Assembly (NCBI GenBank): GCA_002296655.1
Contig: DBIN01000040.1
Coordinates: 1-59,039, forward strand
Direction: 5' to 3'
Length of the DNA: 59,039 nucleotides
Origin: Acinetobacter sp. UBA801
GTDB lineage: Bacteria > Pseudomonadota > Gammaproteobacteria > Pseudomonadales > Moraxellaceae
Shown: positions 1-10,286 of the stretch, in pieces
How positions within the stretch are numbered: the first letter of the stretch is position 1
Layout of the letters: the number at the start of each line of letters is the position of its first letter
Notes under the pieces: model-generated
Seen by the model: the letters and a program-made list of their open reading frames with translations, nothing else
Told to the model about the DNA's origin: nothing
Database searches by the model: none
Translations under genes and position numbers: made by a program

Positions 1-1641
1 GCGACGTGGTTTATAGTCTACGCGGTTGCCACGGTTGTCATCAGTCGCATCAAAGCGTGGTTTATCGTTGAAACCACCTTCGCGACGTGGACGGTCTGAA
101 TTAAATTCACGACGCGGACGATCTTCAAATGAACGTTGTGGACGGTCACCGAAACCACCTTCACGGCGTGGACGGTCTGAATTAAATTCACGGCGTGGAC
201 GGTCTTCAAATGAACGTTGTGGACGGTCACCAAAACCACCTTCACGGCGTGGACGATCTGAGTTGAACTCACGACGTGGGCGATCTTCACCAAATGCAGG
301 GCGTTCACCACGTGGTTTGTCATCGAAGCTACGACGTGGACGATCATCACCACCTTCACGACGTTTAAAGTTGCTTTCGCCTTCAAAACGACGACCGCCA
401 CCAAAACCGCCACGACCACCGCGACCGCCATCACGACGACCACGACCACCGTCACGGCCAGAACGTGCTGGTGGTGGAGATGGCTCTAAGCCTTCAATTT
501 CAGAAACGCTTAAACGTGCATCCAAGAAATCTTCCAACGCACGGATTTTGCCACGCTCACGGTAAGTTGCCAAAGTAATCGCATTACCGGTACGACCCGC
601 ACGACCTGTACGACCAATACGGTGTACATAGTCTTCATTTTTCATTGGTAAACCAAAGTTGATCACGTGAGAAATCGTTGGTACGTCTAAACCACGTGCT
701 GCTACGTCAGTTGCAACCAAAATTTTTGCACGACCTTCACGAATGCTACGTAAACGACGGTTACGTACGGTCTGTGGCATTGCACCGTGTAGCGCAACCA
801 CCGAGTGACCTGCTTCAGCCAATTCTTCAGCCAGCATGTCGGTATCTTCTTGAGTCGATGCGAATACAACCGCTTGATCTACACCTTCATCAGATAACCA
901 GTGTGACAATAATTTTTTCTTGTGCTCAAAGCCATCTGTCCAGTGTAAAGTCTGGGTGATGTCCATGTTGGTTGAATGACCTGTTTCAATTGCAATACGC
1001 ACAGGTTCATTCATCATACGTTCTGCAAGTGTGATAATACGGCTTGCAAAAGTAGCAGAGAACATTAGTGTTTGTTTACGGTTAGCAGCCAAGTCACTAA
1101 TGGCTTCTAGGTCTTCAGAGAAACCTAAGTCAAGCATACGGTCAGCTTCGTCTACAATTAGAGCATCAACTTTATCGAGCTTAATTTGACGACGGTTCAC
1201 CAAGTCAAGTAAACGACCTGGAGTCGCTACAACTACTTGTGCACCTTTTAATTGTTGGATTTGCTTACCAAAAGGCATACCACCCATGATTGCTGCAATA
1301 CGTACACCTTTCATGTGACGTACAAATGCAATCGCATCTTGGCTGACTTGTTGCGCCAACTCACGTGTTGGGCAAAGTACCAAAATAGATGGCTGAGTAA
1401 TGGCTTTCATACGGTCTTTAAAAGGAACGAAAGTATCTTGATTAGCAAGCGCGTTTAAAGTTGGGAGTAAGAATGCAGCAGTTTTACCAGAACCTGTTTG
1501 GCTAGACACCAATAAGTCTTTACCTTCAAGTGCCGCTGGAATCGATTGTTCTTGAACAGGAGTCGGCGTAGTAAAGTTCAAGCCTTCTAAAGCTTGTTGT
1601 AAAGATTCGTGTAAAGAAAAATCAGCAAAAGTTTTGCTCAT
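1..1641 (-). CDS. DEAD-box ATP-dependent RNA helicase (RhlE/DeaD-like), C-terminus beyond window
   Basis: Unwinds structured RNA using ATP; family members act in ribosome assembly, mRNA decay and cold adaptation. The frame is open from ATG 1641 to base 1 (547 codons) with no stop, so the gene continues outside the window. Q motif near residues 23-31, Walker A SQTGSGKT about 47-54, PTREL about 91-95, VDEAD about 163-167, SAT about 195-197, and HRIGRTGR about 340-347. From about residue 390 the protein becomes a low-complexity Arg/Gly tail with a 27-residue tandem repeat (DRPRRE, RSFEDRP units), like RNA-binding RGG tails. Overlapping frames on both strands here are shadows of the repeat. A long leader separates it from its promoter. 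RhlE versus DeaD naming is not settled by what is visible. Confidence 0.93.
   Translation of the reverse strand, partial: MSKTFADFSLHESLQQALEGLNFTTPTPVQEQSIPAALEGKDLLVSSQTGSGKTAAFLLPTLNALANQDTFVPFKDRMKAITQPSILVLCPTRELAQQVSQDAIAFVRHMKGVRIAAIMGGMPFGKQIQQLKGAQVVVATPGRLLDLVNRRQIKLDKVDALIVDEADRMLDLGFSEDLEAISDLAANRKQTLMFSATFASRIITLAERMMNEPVRIAIETGHSTNMDITQTLHWTDGFEHKKKLLSHWLSDEGVDQAVVFASTQEDTDMLAEELAEAGHSVVALHGAMPQTVRNRRLRSIREGRAKILVATDVAARGLDVPTISHVINFGLPMKNEDYVHRIGRTGRAGRTGNAITLATYRERGKIRALEDFLDARLSVSEIEGLEPSPPPARSGRDGGRGRRDGGRGGRGGFGGGRRFEGESNFKRREGGDDRPRRSFDDKPRGERPAFGEDRPRREFNSDRPRREGGFGDRPQRSFEDRPRREFNSDRPRREGGFGDRPQRSFEDRPRREFNSDRPRREGGFNDKPRFDATDDNRGNRVDYKPRR
84..290 (-). repeat. 81-bp in-frame tandem repeat in helicase tail
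   Basis: Two nearly complete copies plus a partial copy of an 81-bp (27-codon) unit encode GGFGDRPQRSFEDRP followed by RREFNSDRPRRE. The copies differ by only a few, mostly synonymous, bases. Shorter DRPRRE sub-repeats are nested inside. Such units are prone to slippage, so tail length may vary between strains. Confidence 0.85.
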
Positions 1642-1911
1642 AGAGATTTTCACCCTAAAAATGGGTGCTCCATTAAAATAAAGTCAGATGGACATCGGCA
1701 AAAAGCGGTACAGCAATTATCGCTGACAATTTAAGATTCAGCGGCGATCCGAGTAACGACGATGTGATATAACGCACGCATGATTACGGCTTAACCTGAA
1801 GGAATCGCTTTAGCGATTGGGGCGCGAGATATCGTCCTCTCTTTGGACCGCACGCGCATACACAATGATTAGAAGAGAAATGTTCAGGTAATGAACAGAA
1901 ATTAAGTGCGT
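1642..1911 (-). promoter_or_regulatory. Long 5' leader of the helicase gene
   Basis: About 270 bases lie between the predicted transcription start near 1911 and the helicase ATG at 1641. No gene is seen in it. It contains a hairpin with arms AATCGC/GCGATT (1803-1808 and 1813-1818). Long structured leaders are known to regulate cold-shock and DEAD-box helicase mRNAs in other proteobacteria; a regulatory role here is inferred. Confidence 0.5.
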
Positions 1912-1917
1912 GCCCAG

Positions 1918-1923
1918 ATTATA
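1918..1923 (-). promoter_or_regulatory. Extended -10 promoter of helicase gene
   Basis: On the minus strand TGCTATAAT gives a perfect TATAAT with an extended -10 TG. A weak -35 (GTGACT) lies 16 bp upstream. This places transcription start near 1911. Confidence 0.6.
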
Positions 1924-2061
1924 GCAGGATTATTTTAAAAGTCACCTTATTTAATCGACTTTTGCAGTTTTTTGTGTAAACCGTGATAGATTCTGCCTTT
2001 TATAGTCAGTATAAAGACGATAACAACAGATTGAAAACCAGCACCAAGAACCGCTAGGTAA

Positions 2062-2089
2062 AAGAAAAGCCCTCAGGATTGAGAGCTTT
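2062..2089 (-). terminator. Rho-independent terminator after suhB
   Basis: Stem arms 2066-2075 and 2080-2089 (one G-U pair, GGAT loop on the plus strand) are followed on the minus strand by TTTTCTTTT. It lies 40 bp past the suhB stop. Confidence 0.75.
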
Positions 2090-2127
2090 GCTAAATGTCT
2101 TGTTGATGTATAAATGCAATCAGCTGA

Positions 2128-2958
2128 TTATTTTGCTGCTTCACCCCAAGCAGGAACAACGGCTTTCATAAGTGGTTTTAACATTTTCATTGAACATGCC
2201 AAAACTTGACCATTTTCCATAGAGTCGCTGCCACCACGTGCATCGACCACCGTACCACCTGCTTCTTTCACAATCAGCTCACCAGCAGCAATATCCCACG
2301 GTTTTAAGCCAAGTTCAAAATAACCATCTAAACGGCCTGCAGCCACATAAGCCAAGTCTAAAGCAGCAGAACCTGCACGGCGGTATTGTGCGCCAGCTTC
2401 GGTTACATTCAATAAACTTTCAAAATGGTTTTTGGCATAAGAGATGATTTCACCATCACGCTTGGCACGATAAGCATGCCCAACGGCTAAGAAGGTGTTT
2501 TCTAGGCTGTCTTTTACATTTACACGAATACGACGCTGATTCATCATCGCACCACGGCCACGGCTCGCAGAGAACAATTCATCTTTTACAGGGTCGTAAA
2601 TTACACCGTGCTGCGTTACACCTTTGTGTTGTACCGCAATAGAAATACAGAAATGAGGGAAACCGTGAACAAAGTTTAAAGTGCCATCTAAAGGATCAAT
2701 TACCCAGCACCAGTCGGCATCATGGCCTTTGCCTTCCTGCATGCCAAACTCTTCACCCAGGAAGCTGTGATTTTTATAACTTTTACGCAAAGTATCAATG
2801 GTCAATTGCTCAAGGTAACGGTCTACACGCGTTACAGGACCATCAATCCCTTTTTCTTCGACTTGTAGATCGAGTTTATGACGATTCTGATGTGCTTTTA
2901 AAAGCTCTTGACCAACTGTTTGAGCCGCACGCGCAGCCATCACCACCATAGGTTCCAT
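2128..2958 (-). CDS. suhB: Inositol-1-monophosphatase family protein SuhB
   Basis: Mg-dependent inositol monophosphatase fold; in E. coli SuhB also joins the rRNA transcription antitermination complex with NusB/NusE. 276 residues from ATG 2958, close to the family size; an upstream in-frame extension to 3018 is poor in family features and was not used. Visible motifs: the metal-binding glutamates in GEEFG, then DPLDGTLNFVHG (family WxIDPLDGT signature) and the C-terminal KPWDIAAGELIVKEAGG signature. It follows dxs on the same strand with a gap of about 100 bp and ends at a clear terminator, so it may be cotranscribed with dxs. Confidence 0.95.
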   Translation of the reverse strand: MEPMVVMAARAAQTVGQELLKAHQNRHKLDLQVEEKGIDGPVTRVDRYLEQLTIDTLRKSYKNHSFLGEEFGMQEGKGHDADWCWVIDPLDGTLNFVHGFPHFCISIAVQHKGVTQHGVIYDPVKDELFSASRGRGAMMNQRRIRVNVKDSLENTFLAVGHAYRAKRDGEIISYAKNHFESLLNVTEAGAQYRRAGSAALDLAYVAAGRLDGYFELGLKPWDIAAGELIVKEAGGTVVDARGGSDSMENGQVLACSMKMLKPLMKAVVPAWGEAAK

Positions 2959-3061
2959 TGAACACCCACTACAAATTTGAAGAGATTGATAAAGAATAAT
3001 GCATGAAAGCTCCAACATTTTAACAAATATTGAGGCTTTTGGGGAAGAAGTGTTGCTAAAT

Positions 3062-4972
3062 TTAATTCAGTACAGACTGCTGCACGTGCTGCCAAGTTTT
3101 TTGCATCGATTTTTCAATGCCTTGGGCATCTAGACCTGCTTGCTGCAACATTTGAGCATGCGTCGCTTGTTGCATAAAGCTATCTTCTAAACCTAAATGA
3201 ATGATCGGTTTGACAATCTGTGCTTTGGCCAAGTATTCACTTACTGCGCTGCCTGCACCACCCATAATCGCATGTTCTTCTACGGTCACGAATAAAGCGG
3301 TACTTTCAGCAATATCAGACAGCAGTTTTTCATCCAACGGCTTCACAAAACGCATGTTCACCACACGAACTGCCACCTCATGCTGTTGAGCAAAGGCTTC
3401 GGCTGCGTCAACAGCCGCTTGCACACGGCTACCAAAAGCCAGCACTGAAATGTAGTCATCATATTGTGGATTGAACTGTGCCACAATTTCCGCTTGCCCT
3501 AATGGTATTGCGGTCATTTTCTGCTGAATTTCGACCCCCAAACCATGTCCACGTGGGTAACGCACTGCTGCAGGACCGTTGTACAAATAGGCTGTATGCA
3601 GCATCTGACGACATTCATTTTCGTCTTTTGGCGCCATAATGACGATGTTCGGTACGGTACGCATATAGGCATAATCGTATGCCCCCGCATGGGTTGGACC
3701 GTCTTCACCGACCAAACCTGCACGGTCAATACCAAAAGTGACATCTAAATTTTGTAAGGCCACATCATGAATGAGTTGATCATAACCACGCTGTAAGAAG
3801 GTCGAATAAATTGCGACCACAGGCTTTAAGCCTTCACAGGCCATGCCTGCGGCCAAAGTCACTGCATGCTGTTCGGCAATGGCAACATCAAAAAAACGTT
3901 CAGGAAATTGTTTGGCAAACTGCACCATACCCGAACCTTCACACATGGCTGGCGTAATGGCCAATAAACGTGAATCCTGTTCGGCCTGATCGCATAACCA
4001 CTGTCCAAACACATCGGAATATTTTGGTGCTGCAACAGGCGCAGTTTTGGCATGGATTTTAGTAATCGCGTGATATTTAATTTGATCGGCTTCTGCAGGA
4101 GCAAAGCCTTTGCCTTTTTTGGTATAAACGTGAATTAAACGTGGGCCTTTACGTTTTTTCAGGGCATTAAATACTTGCGCCAATTGTTCAACGTCATGCC
4201 CATCAAAAGGGCCGAAATAATCAAAACCAATCGCTTTAAATAAGTTGTCTGCAGCTTCGGTAGCAGCGCAATGTAAACGTGAGTTGTACGTCCACTTCGG
4301 ATGTGGCTGCACGTAGGCTTCACCTGTTTCACTCACATGAACGGATTCACCACGTTCCCAAATCGCTGCAAGGTGTTTGGCAAAGCCGCCTGTGCTGCAT
4401 GAAATAGACATATCATTGTCATTCAGCACCACCATCATGTCGGCTTGATGCGCAACGGCATCATTCATGGCTTCAAAAGCCATCCCTGCTGTCATAGCGC
4501 CATCGCCAATAATGGCAACAACTTCACATGGGTTTTGCTGATAACGTCGTGCCAAAGCCATCCCCAAGCCTGCTGAAATAGCCGTTGAGGAATGACCAAC
4601 ACCAAAGGTATCGAATATAGATTCTTCGCGTGCAGGAAATGCAGCCAAGCCATCTTTGGCACGAATGGTGGTAAGCTGCTCGCGGCGCCCTGTCAGGGCT
4701 TTATGCGGATAAGCCTGATGGCCGACATCCCAAATTAAGCGGTCGTGTGGGGTATTAAAGCAATAATGCAGCGCAACGGTCAGTTCGATCACGCCTAAGT
4801 TTGCGCCAAAGTGTCCTCCACTTTGACCTGCGGCATACAAAATGAATTGACGTAACTCATCCGCCACTTGTGGAAGCTGGCTTTGCGCGAGTAAACGTAA
4901 TTGCTGCGGATGGTCAATCGCATCGAGCAATGGTGTTACAGGGCGTTGAGTTGGAATTTCTGTATACAGCAT
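3062..4972 (-). CDS. dxs: 1-deoxy-D-xylulose-5-phosphate synthase
   Basis: Condenses pyruvate and glyceraldehyde 3-phosphate in a thiamine-diphosphate-dependent reaction, the first step of the MEP isoprenoid pathway; ispH of the same pathway lies at 48.6 kb. 636 residues, a normal length. The TPP site is visible as [15 protein letters not shown] with the NDNDMSIS metal loop; the transketolase central domain has [13 protein letters not shown] and [14 protein letters not shown]. The ATG at 4972 was chosen over an in-frame TTG at 4981 because an AGAAGG ribosome-binding site lies 11 nt upstream of it. The promoter is shared divergently with ribA. Confidence 0.97.
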   Translation of the reverse strand: MLYTEIPTQRPVTPLLDAIDHPQQLRLLAQSQLPQVADELRQFILYAAGQSGGHFGANLGVIELTVALHYCFNTPHDRLIWDVGHQAYPHKALTGRREQLTTIRAKDGLAAFPAREESIFDTFGVGHSSTAISAGLGMALARRYQQNPCEVVAIIGDGAMTAGMAFEAMNDAVAHQADMMVVLNDNDMSISCSTGGFAKHLAAIWERGESVHVSETGEAYVQPHPKWTYNSRLHCAATEAADNLFKAIGFDYFGPFDGHDVEQLAQVFNALKKRKGPRLIHVYTKKGKGFAPAEADQIKYHAITKIHAKTAPVAAPKYSDVFGQWLCDQAEQDSRLLAITPAMCEGSGMVQFAKQFPERFFDVAIAEQHAVTLAAGMACEGLKPVVAIYSTFLQRGYDQLIHDVALQNLDVTFGIDRAGLVGEDGPTHAGAYDYAYMRTVPNIVIMAPKDENECRQMLHTAYLYNGPAAVRYPRGHGLGVEIQQKMTAIPLGQAEIVAQFNPQYDDYISVLAFGSRVQAAVDAAEAFAQQHEVAVRVVNMRFVKPLDEKLLSDIAESTALFVTVEEHAIMGGAGSAVSEYLAKAQIVKPIIHLGLEDSFMQQATHAQMLQQAGLDAQGIEKSMQKTWQHVQQSVLN

Positions 4973-5280
4973 ATGTGGCAAAGCCTTCTAAAGCCTGGCA
5001 AATCCTAAGCGAGGTCAATGGGAATTACTCGATCATATAACCGAATGGTATTACCTTCAATCAGCCACATTTCTAGCGGTGTAGTTTTGAGCAATGATTT
5101 CAGTTGGGCACACGTTGGGTGGGTAGATTATCCTGAATAATCTAACTATTTATCAACCATTATCGTGTGCTTTATACAAAAAAGAAAATCTTCTGTATAA
5201 ATTCATGTTCGCTATTCTACTAATGTGTGAGCATTACGCTATACTTTAAACAATTTATCGACTATTTTACGAGTTAAACA
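4973..5280. promoter_or_regulatory. Divergent promoter region dxs/ribA
   Basis: This 308-bp AT-rich stretch holds no gene. A TATACT -10-like hexamer for ribA lies near 5242, but no convincing -35 could be assigned. No riboswitch-like conserved core was recognised. Confidence 0.4.
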
Positions 5281-5883
5281 GTGCCGATTAAGTTTGTCGC
5301 AACCTCACGATTACCGACCGCATTTGGTGAATTCAACATTACGGTATTCCAAGATCCTGAAACTGGCGAAGAACACGTGGCATTATCCAAAGGTTTGGAC
5401 ACTGCGCCAACCGAGCCTGTTCTGGTGCGAATTCACTCAGAATGTTTAACTGGCGATGCTTTCGCGTCTTTAAAATGCGACTGTGGCCCACAGCTTCAAG
5501 CCACTCAGCGCCTGATTAATGACGCAGGACAAGGGGTGATTTTATATTTACGCCAAGAAGGTCGCGGAATTGGTTTGACCAATAAAATTCGTGCTTATGC
5601 CCTGCAAGATCAAGGACATGACACGGTGGATGCCAATTTGATGCTGAATTTACCTGCCGATGCACGTCGCTATGATATGTGCAGCATTATGCTGGATCAT
5701 TTGCAGGTTAAAGCGGTGCGATTAATTACCAATAACCCTTTGAAAATACAAGCATTTCAGGAGCAAGGAATTACAGTAGTAGAGCGTGTACCGTTAACTG
5801 TGGGTCTAAATCCGTTTAATGAAGAGTATTTGCAAACCAAACATGAACGCATGGCGCACATGTATGATAAAGGTGACTTCTGA
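5281..5883 (+). CDS. ribA: GTP cyclohydrolase II
   Basis: Converts GTP to 2,5-diamino-6-ribosylamino-4(3H)-pyrimidinone 5'-phosphate, formate and pyrophosphate, the first step of riboflavin synthesis. 200 residues, starting at GTG 5281. The zinc site is visible as [20 protein letters not shown] (three cysteines), followed by [11 protein letters not shown] and the catalytic region around DARRY. A stand-alone RibA without a fused RibB domain. It is monocistronic: its stop sits inside a convergent terminator hairpin before hemN. Confidence 0.97.
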   Translation: MPIKFVATSRLPTAFGEFNITVFQDPETGEEHVALSKGLDTAPTEPVLVRIHSECLTGDAFASLKCDCGPQLQATQRLINDAGQGVILYLRQEGRGIGLTNKIRAYALQDQGHDTVDANLMLNLPADARRYDMCSIMLDHLQVKAVRLITNNPLKIQAFQEQGITVVERVPLTVGLNPFNEEYLQTKHERMAHMYDKGDF

Positions 5884-5896
5884 GTCACCTTTTGTG
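5869..5896 (+). terminator. Terminator overlapping ribA stop
   Basis: Perfect arms AAAGGTGAC (5869-5877) and GTCACCTTT (5884-5892) flank the ribA stop codon, with a short T-run after. It lies between convergent ribA and hemN and may act for both. Confidence 0.65.
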
Positions 5897-5927
5897 TGGC
5901 AGATTGCACAATGCTGACTCAATCCGC

Positions 5928-7301
5928 TTAAATCGTCATTGAAAAAATACGGTTATTCGGCATGCGGCGTTTTAAACGCAAATCAAAGGCCATGCAAATA
6001 TTGCGCACAAAAGGTTTACCTTTTTCCAAAATTTGAATGTGTTGATCTTGAATGCGCAGCAATTCATCTTCCTGCATTTCTTGTAACTGTTGCAGCACTT
6101 GCTCAATTTCAGGAAATGCCAATTCTGGACTGGCCCACGACGTTTCGAAGCCGCACATTAAATTTAAAATATGCTGACGTATCACTAAATCTTCCCGATT
6201 CAGCACATGCCCTTTAAACACAGGAATTTCATTGCAGGCTAAACGTGCATAATAATCTTCAATGCTTTTTTCATTTTGCGCAAAGCTATACCAACTATCG
6301 CTAATAGATGAAACGCCCAAGCCAATCATGAGCTGTGTTTTAGACGCGGTATACCCCATAAAATTACGATGCAGGGTACCATTTTTAAACGACTGGTACA
6401 TGCCATCACTGGCTAAAGCAAAGTGGTCCATGCCAATTTCATGGTAACCATGTGCCAGGAGCCGATTTTTACCCTCTTCATAGCACTGCCGTTTTAATTC
6501 ATCTTTCGGTACATCTTCGTCTTTAAAACCTCGTTGGCCATTGCCTTTAATCCAAGGTACATGCGCATAACTGTAAAACGCCAAACGGTCTGGCATTAAA
6601 CGCTGGGTCTGCTCAATGGTATTCAGTACATCTTCCAGATTTTGAAAGGGCAAACCAAAAACCAGATCATGTGAAATAGAAACATAACCAATTTCACGCG
6701 CCCACTCGGTCACACGTTGCACATGCTCAAAAGGCTGAATCCGATGAATGGCGCGCTGCACTTTTTGATTATAATCCTGCACGCCATAACTGACCCGACG
6801 AAAACCCAAGTCATATAAAGCCTGTAAATGTTCACGGGTGGTGTTATTGGGATGACCTTCAAAACTAAATTCGTGCTGTTCTGCCACTTTGGCTTTTGCC
6901 AGAATGCCTTGAATGAGCTGCGTCAAATGTTCGACAGAAAAGAAAGTTGGTGTGCCGCCACCCAAATGAATTTCTTTAATAATTGGTGTGGTTTCCAGCA
7001 ACTGACAATATAAGTCCCACTCTTTTAATAATGCCTGAATGTATGGCTGTTCAACTTCATGGCGTTTGGTAACACGTTTATGACAACCACAAAATGTGCA
7101 TAGGCTTTCGCAAAATGGCAGATGAATATACAAACTGATGCCTTCACTGGCATTGGATTCATCAAAAGAACGCTTCAGGGTTTGCTGCCATGCCTCGGCT
7201 GAAAAGGTGGCATCATCCCAATAAGGTACGGTTGGATAACTGGTATAACGTGGTCCAGGCACATTGTATTTTTGAATTAAAGAATTTGCCTGCTGTGTCA
7301 T
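5928..7301 (-). CDS. hemN: Oxygen-independent coproporphyrinogen III oxidase (radical SAM)
   Basis: Radical-SAM decarboxylation of coproporphyrinogen III to protoporphyrinogen IX, the anaerobic or low-oxygen route of heme synthesis. 457 residues, normal for true HemN. N-terminal PGPRYTSYP signature, then the iron-sulfur motif CESLCTFCGC (CX3CX2CXC); the fourth cysteine separates HemN from HemW-like proteins. GGGTPTF follows. It is divergent from hemF, the oxygen-dependent isoenzyme. No clear FNR/ANR palindrome is seen in the shared 232-bp region. The aerobic lifestyle of Acinetobacter makes its retention notable. Confidence 0.95.
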   Translation of the reverse strand: MTQQANSLIQKYNVPGPRYTSYPTVPYWDDATFSAEAWQQTLKRSFDESNASEGISLYIHLPFCESLCTFCGCHKRVTKRHEVEQPYIQALLKEWDLYCQLLETTPIIKEIHLGGGTPTFFSVEHLTQLIQGILAKAKVAEQHEFSFEGHPNNTTREHLQALYDLGFRRVSYGVQDYNQKVQRAIHRIQPFEHVQRVTEWAREIGYVSISHDLVFGLPFQNLEDVLNTIEQTQRLMPDRLAFYSYAHVPWIKGNGQRGFKDEDVPKDELKRQCYEEGKNRLLAHGYHEIGMDHFALASDGMYQSFKNGTLHRNFMGYTASKTQLMIGLGVSSISDSWYSFAQNEKSIEDYYARLACNEIPVFKGHVLNREDLVIRQHILNLMCGFETSWASPELAFPEIEQVLQQLQEMQEDELLRIQDQHIQILEKGKPFVRNICMAFDLRLKRRMPNNRIFSMTI

Positions 7302-7500
7302 CCACTCTGCCCCATTCAGTTAATCGCTGCTGACTAAAAATTTAGATTGTAAAAACTATTGTGCTGAGCTTGTGCAGGGAAATCAACCAAGTGTTTTGCT
7401 CGGAATACACGCTGAAATACACATTACCTTGTTCAACTGCCTGAGCTATTTGCAGCAAACTGGATAAACCCCTTAATTTTTAGACAGTTTTATGTTTTGA

Positions 7501-8478
<978 letters not shown>

Positions 8479-8521
8479 ACTTGCATACAGCGCAGTGTAG
8501 AAAAGATCACATTCCATGTTC

Positions 8522-8553
8522 AAAAAAGCGACTCTTCCACGAATCGCTTTTTT
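8522..8553 (+). terminator. Terminator after hemF
   Basis: Perfect 10-bp arms AAAAAAGCGA (8522-8531) and TCGCTTTTTT (8544-8553) with a 12-base loop and a U-run inside the 3' arm. Confidence 0.85.
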
Positions 8554-8778
8554 ACTTACAAACTTTAATGCTTATTTTCAAATCAATAAATATGCACAGC
8601 ATGAATTAACTGTCATGATAGTACGAATGGATTTTAATAGATGATGTGACCGCGCACCCTATTCGACCATGCACAAATAGGATTTAACTATCCATACATC
8701 AAACCATGAGTCAAAGGCGAATTCATCAAACTGTCAAAGCCTTATGTCACACTGCGCCACATCTGTCAGGAGATCCGC

Positions 8779-8985
8779 ATGTTTAGCCCGCTGTTCAAAC
8801 ACAAAATCTTTTTATTTTGGGCAACCTTTGCCATGTTACTTGCCTCAATTTGCATGACCTTTATTTTTGAAAGTCATCTTTCAGATGGCTTAGCCATTAG
8901 TAGCAGCATTTTAGCGGGCATTGCCATGTTCGTGATTGCCACTATTTTGGTATTAGAAACCGTTTTAGAGATTTGTAATCCTTAA
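8779..8985 (+). CDS. Small two-helix membrane protein, unknown function
   Basis: A 68-residue protein with two predicted transmembrane helices (about residues 10-30 and 40-63) separated by a short polar loop. The start ATG 8779 is preceded by a good CAGGAG ribosome-binding site. No known family was recognised. It lies between the hemF terminator and aroE on the same strand and ends about 100 bp before the aroE start. Coding is supported by the ribosome-binding site and the ordered hydrophobic pattern, but function cannot be assigned. Confidence 0.6.
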   Translation: MFSPLFKHKIFLFWATFAMLLASICMTFIFESHLSDGLAISSSILAGIAMFVIATILVLETVLEICNP

Positions 8986-9081
8986 GTCCAAAGACTCCCA
9001 CCGTTTTATACCGCCATAGGCTTTAGTCCGCGCTGAATTTGACGTATATTGATGCACATTTCAGCACATGGATTTTGGCAA

Positions 9082-9870
9082 ATGCGCAAACAATTTGCCG
9101 TGATTGGCAACCCAATTGAACAATCACGTTCTCCTGAACTGCATCATGCCTTTGCAGAAAAAACAGGCATTGACCTGCAATACAGCAAACGCCTTGCCCC
9201 TCTTGATGGTTTTAGAGAAAGTGTTGCAGACTTTTTTAATCAGGGCGGTGTAGGCATGAATGTGACCGTGCCTTTTAAAGAGCAAGCATTTGCCCAATGT
9301 GGCGTATTAACCGAACGTGCCAAAATTGCCAAAGCAGTCAATACCTTGTGGATGCAAGATGGTGTTTTGCATGGCGACAATACCGATGGTCAGGGTTTGG
9401 TTGATGCTATTCGTGCTTTGGGCTGGAATTTAGATCATAGCGATATTTTGATTATTGGCGCTGGCGGAGCAACCCGCGGGGTAATTTACCCGTTGGTACA
9501 AGCAGGCGCAAAAAAAATAGTGATTGCCAACCGCACCCTTGCCCGTGCTGAACAACTAGTTGCCGACCTGCAAGCTGCTGTACCACAAGCAGAATTACAA
9601 GCCATGGCACTTTCCGATTTAACAGGTCAATTCGATTTAGCCATTAATGCGACCTCTGCCAGCTTAACGGGAGATGCGCTTACCTTGCCTGAGTGTTTAC
9701 ACTTTAATTTTGCTTATGAAATGGCTTATGGCAAACCTTCGAGCTTTTTAGAACAAGCCAAAGCGCGTGGCGTACCGACCTCAGAAGGTTTTGGCATGCT
9801 GGTCGGACAGGCGATTGAATCTTTTTATATCTGGAATGGCGTGAAACCTGAACTAAAAGATTTCATCTAA
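9082..9870 (+). CDS. aroE: Shikimate 5-dehydrogenase
   Basis: NADPH-dependent reduction of 3-dehydroshikimate to shikimate in aromatic amino acid synthesis. 262 residues from ATG 9082, which matches the usual N-terminus (MRKQFAVIGNPIEQSRSP); in-frame starts at 9049 add an unrelated stretch. Shikimate site: SRSP near the start and catalytic Lys in NVTVPFK; NTDGQG carries the catalytic Asp. NADP-binding loop GAGGATRGV and ANRT follow. The C-terminus has the usual GMLVGQAIESF helix. The ribosome-binding site is weak. Confidence 0.95.
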   Translation: MRKQFAVIGNPIEQSRSPELHHAFAEKTGIDLQYSKRLAPLDGFRESVADFFNQGGVGMNVTVPFKEQAFAQCGVLTERAKIAKAVNTLWMQDGVLHGDNTDGQGLVDAIRALGWNLDHSDILIIGAGGATRGVIYPLVQAGAKKIVIANRTLARAEQLVADLQAAVPQAELQAMALSDLTGQFDLAINATSASLTGDALTLPECLHFNFAYEMAYGKPSSFLEQAKARGVPTSEGFGMLVGQAIESFYIWNGVKPELKDFI

Positions 9871-9900
9871 AATTTTATGCAGCATCCATGACTTTGGGTC

Positions 9901-9925
9901 AAAGGGGCATTATTTCTGCTCCTTT
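9901..9925 (+). terminator. Probable terminator hairpin after aroE
   Basis: Arms AAAGGGGCA (9901-9909) and TGCTCCTTT (9917-9925) pair with one G-U; the downstream T-run is weak. The remaining bases to 10286 are AT-rich, hold no gene, and must contain the acyl-CoA dehydrogenase promoter. Confidence 0.5.
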
Positions 9926-10286
9926 GCTTAAAATATTTGAAATTTCCTGTGGCAATTAAAGTGATCTGTTCGCATAAAACTGGATTAATTGACGCCCGTA
10001 TATCGCATTAAAACCATACAAATTGCAGCCTATAAAACACAATACACCAAAGCATCAACATACATATTTATATTAAAAATCAATATTATATAAAAACTCA
10101 CAGATTTACACCTTGTTATTCTTTACAAATCACGATAAAACTAAACTAATCCTTGGCTAAAAAAATTTATTCGCATTTCTGACATTTTTATTCGCTATTC
10201 TTATCAATGTTTTTTGATCATGAGTGTGAATAATCAACATATCGATACAGATAATCCAAAACTATTTCTAAATCAGGATTAAGACT

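Noticed and set aside
18..565. Long open frames overlapping the helicase tail on both strands
   Set aside because: They are shadows of the Arg-rich 81-bp repeats; the helicase frame has clear family motifs and their translations are low-complexity.
3514..4104. Additional open frames within dxs
   Set aside because: They overlap a full-length conserved enzyme in other frames and show no family features.
4973..5280. FMN or TPP riboswitch upstream of ribA or dxs
   Set aside because: No conserved core of either riboswitch could be recognised in this stretch.
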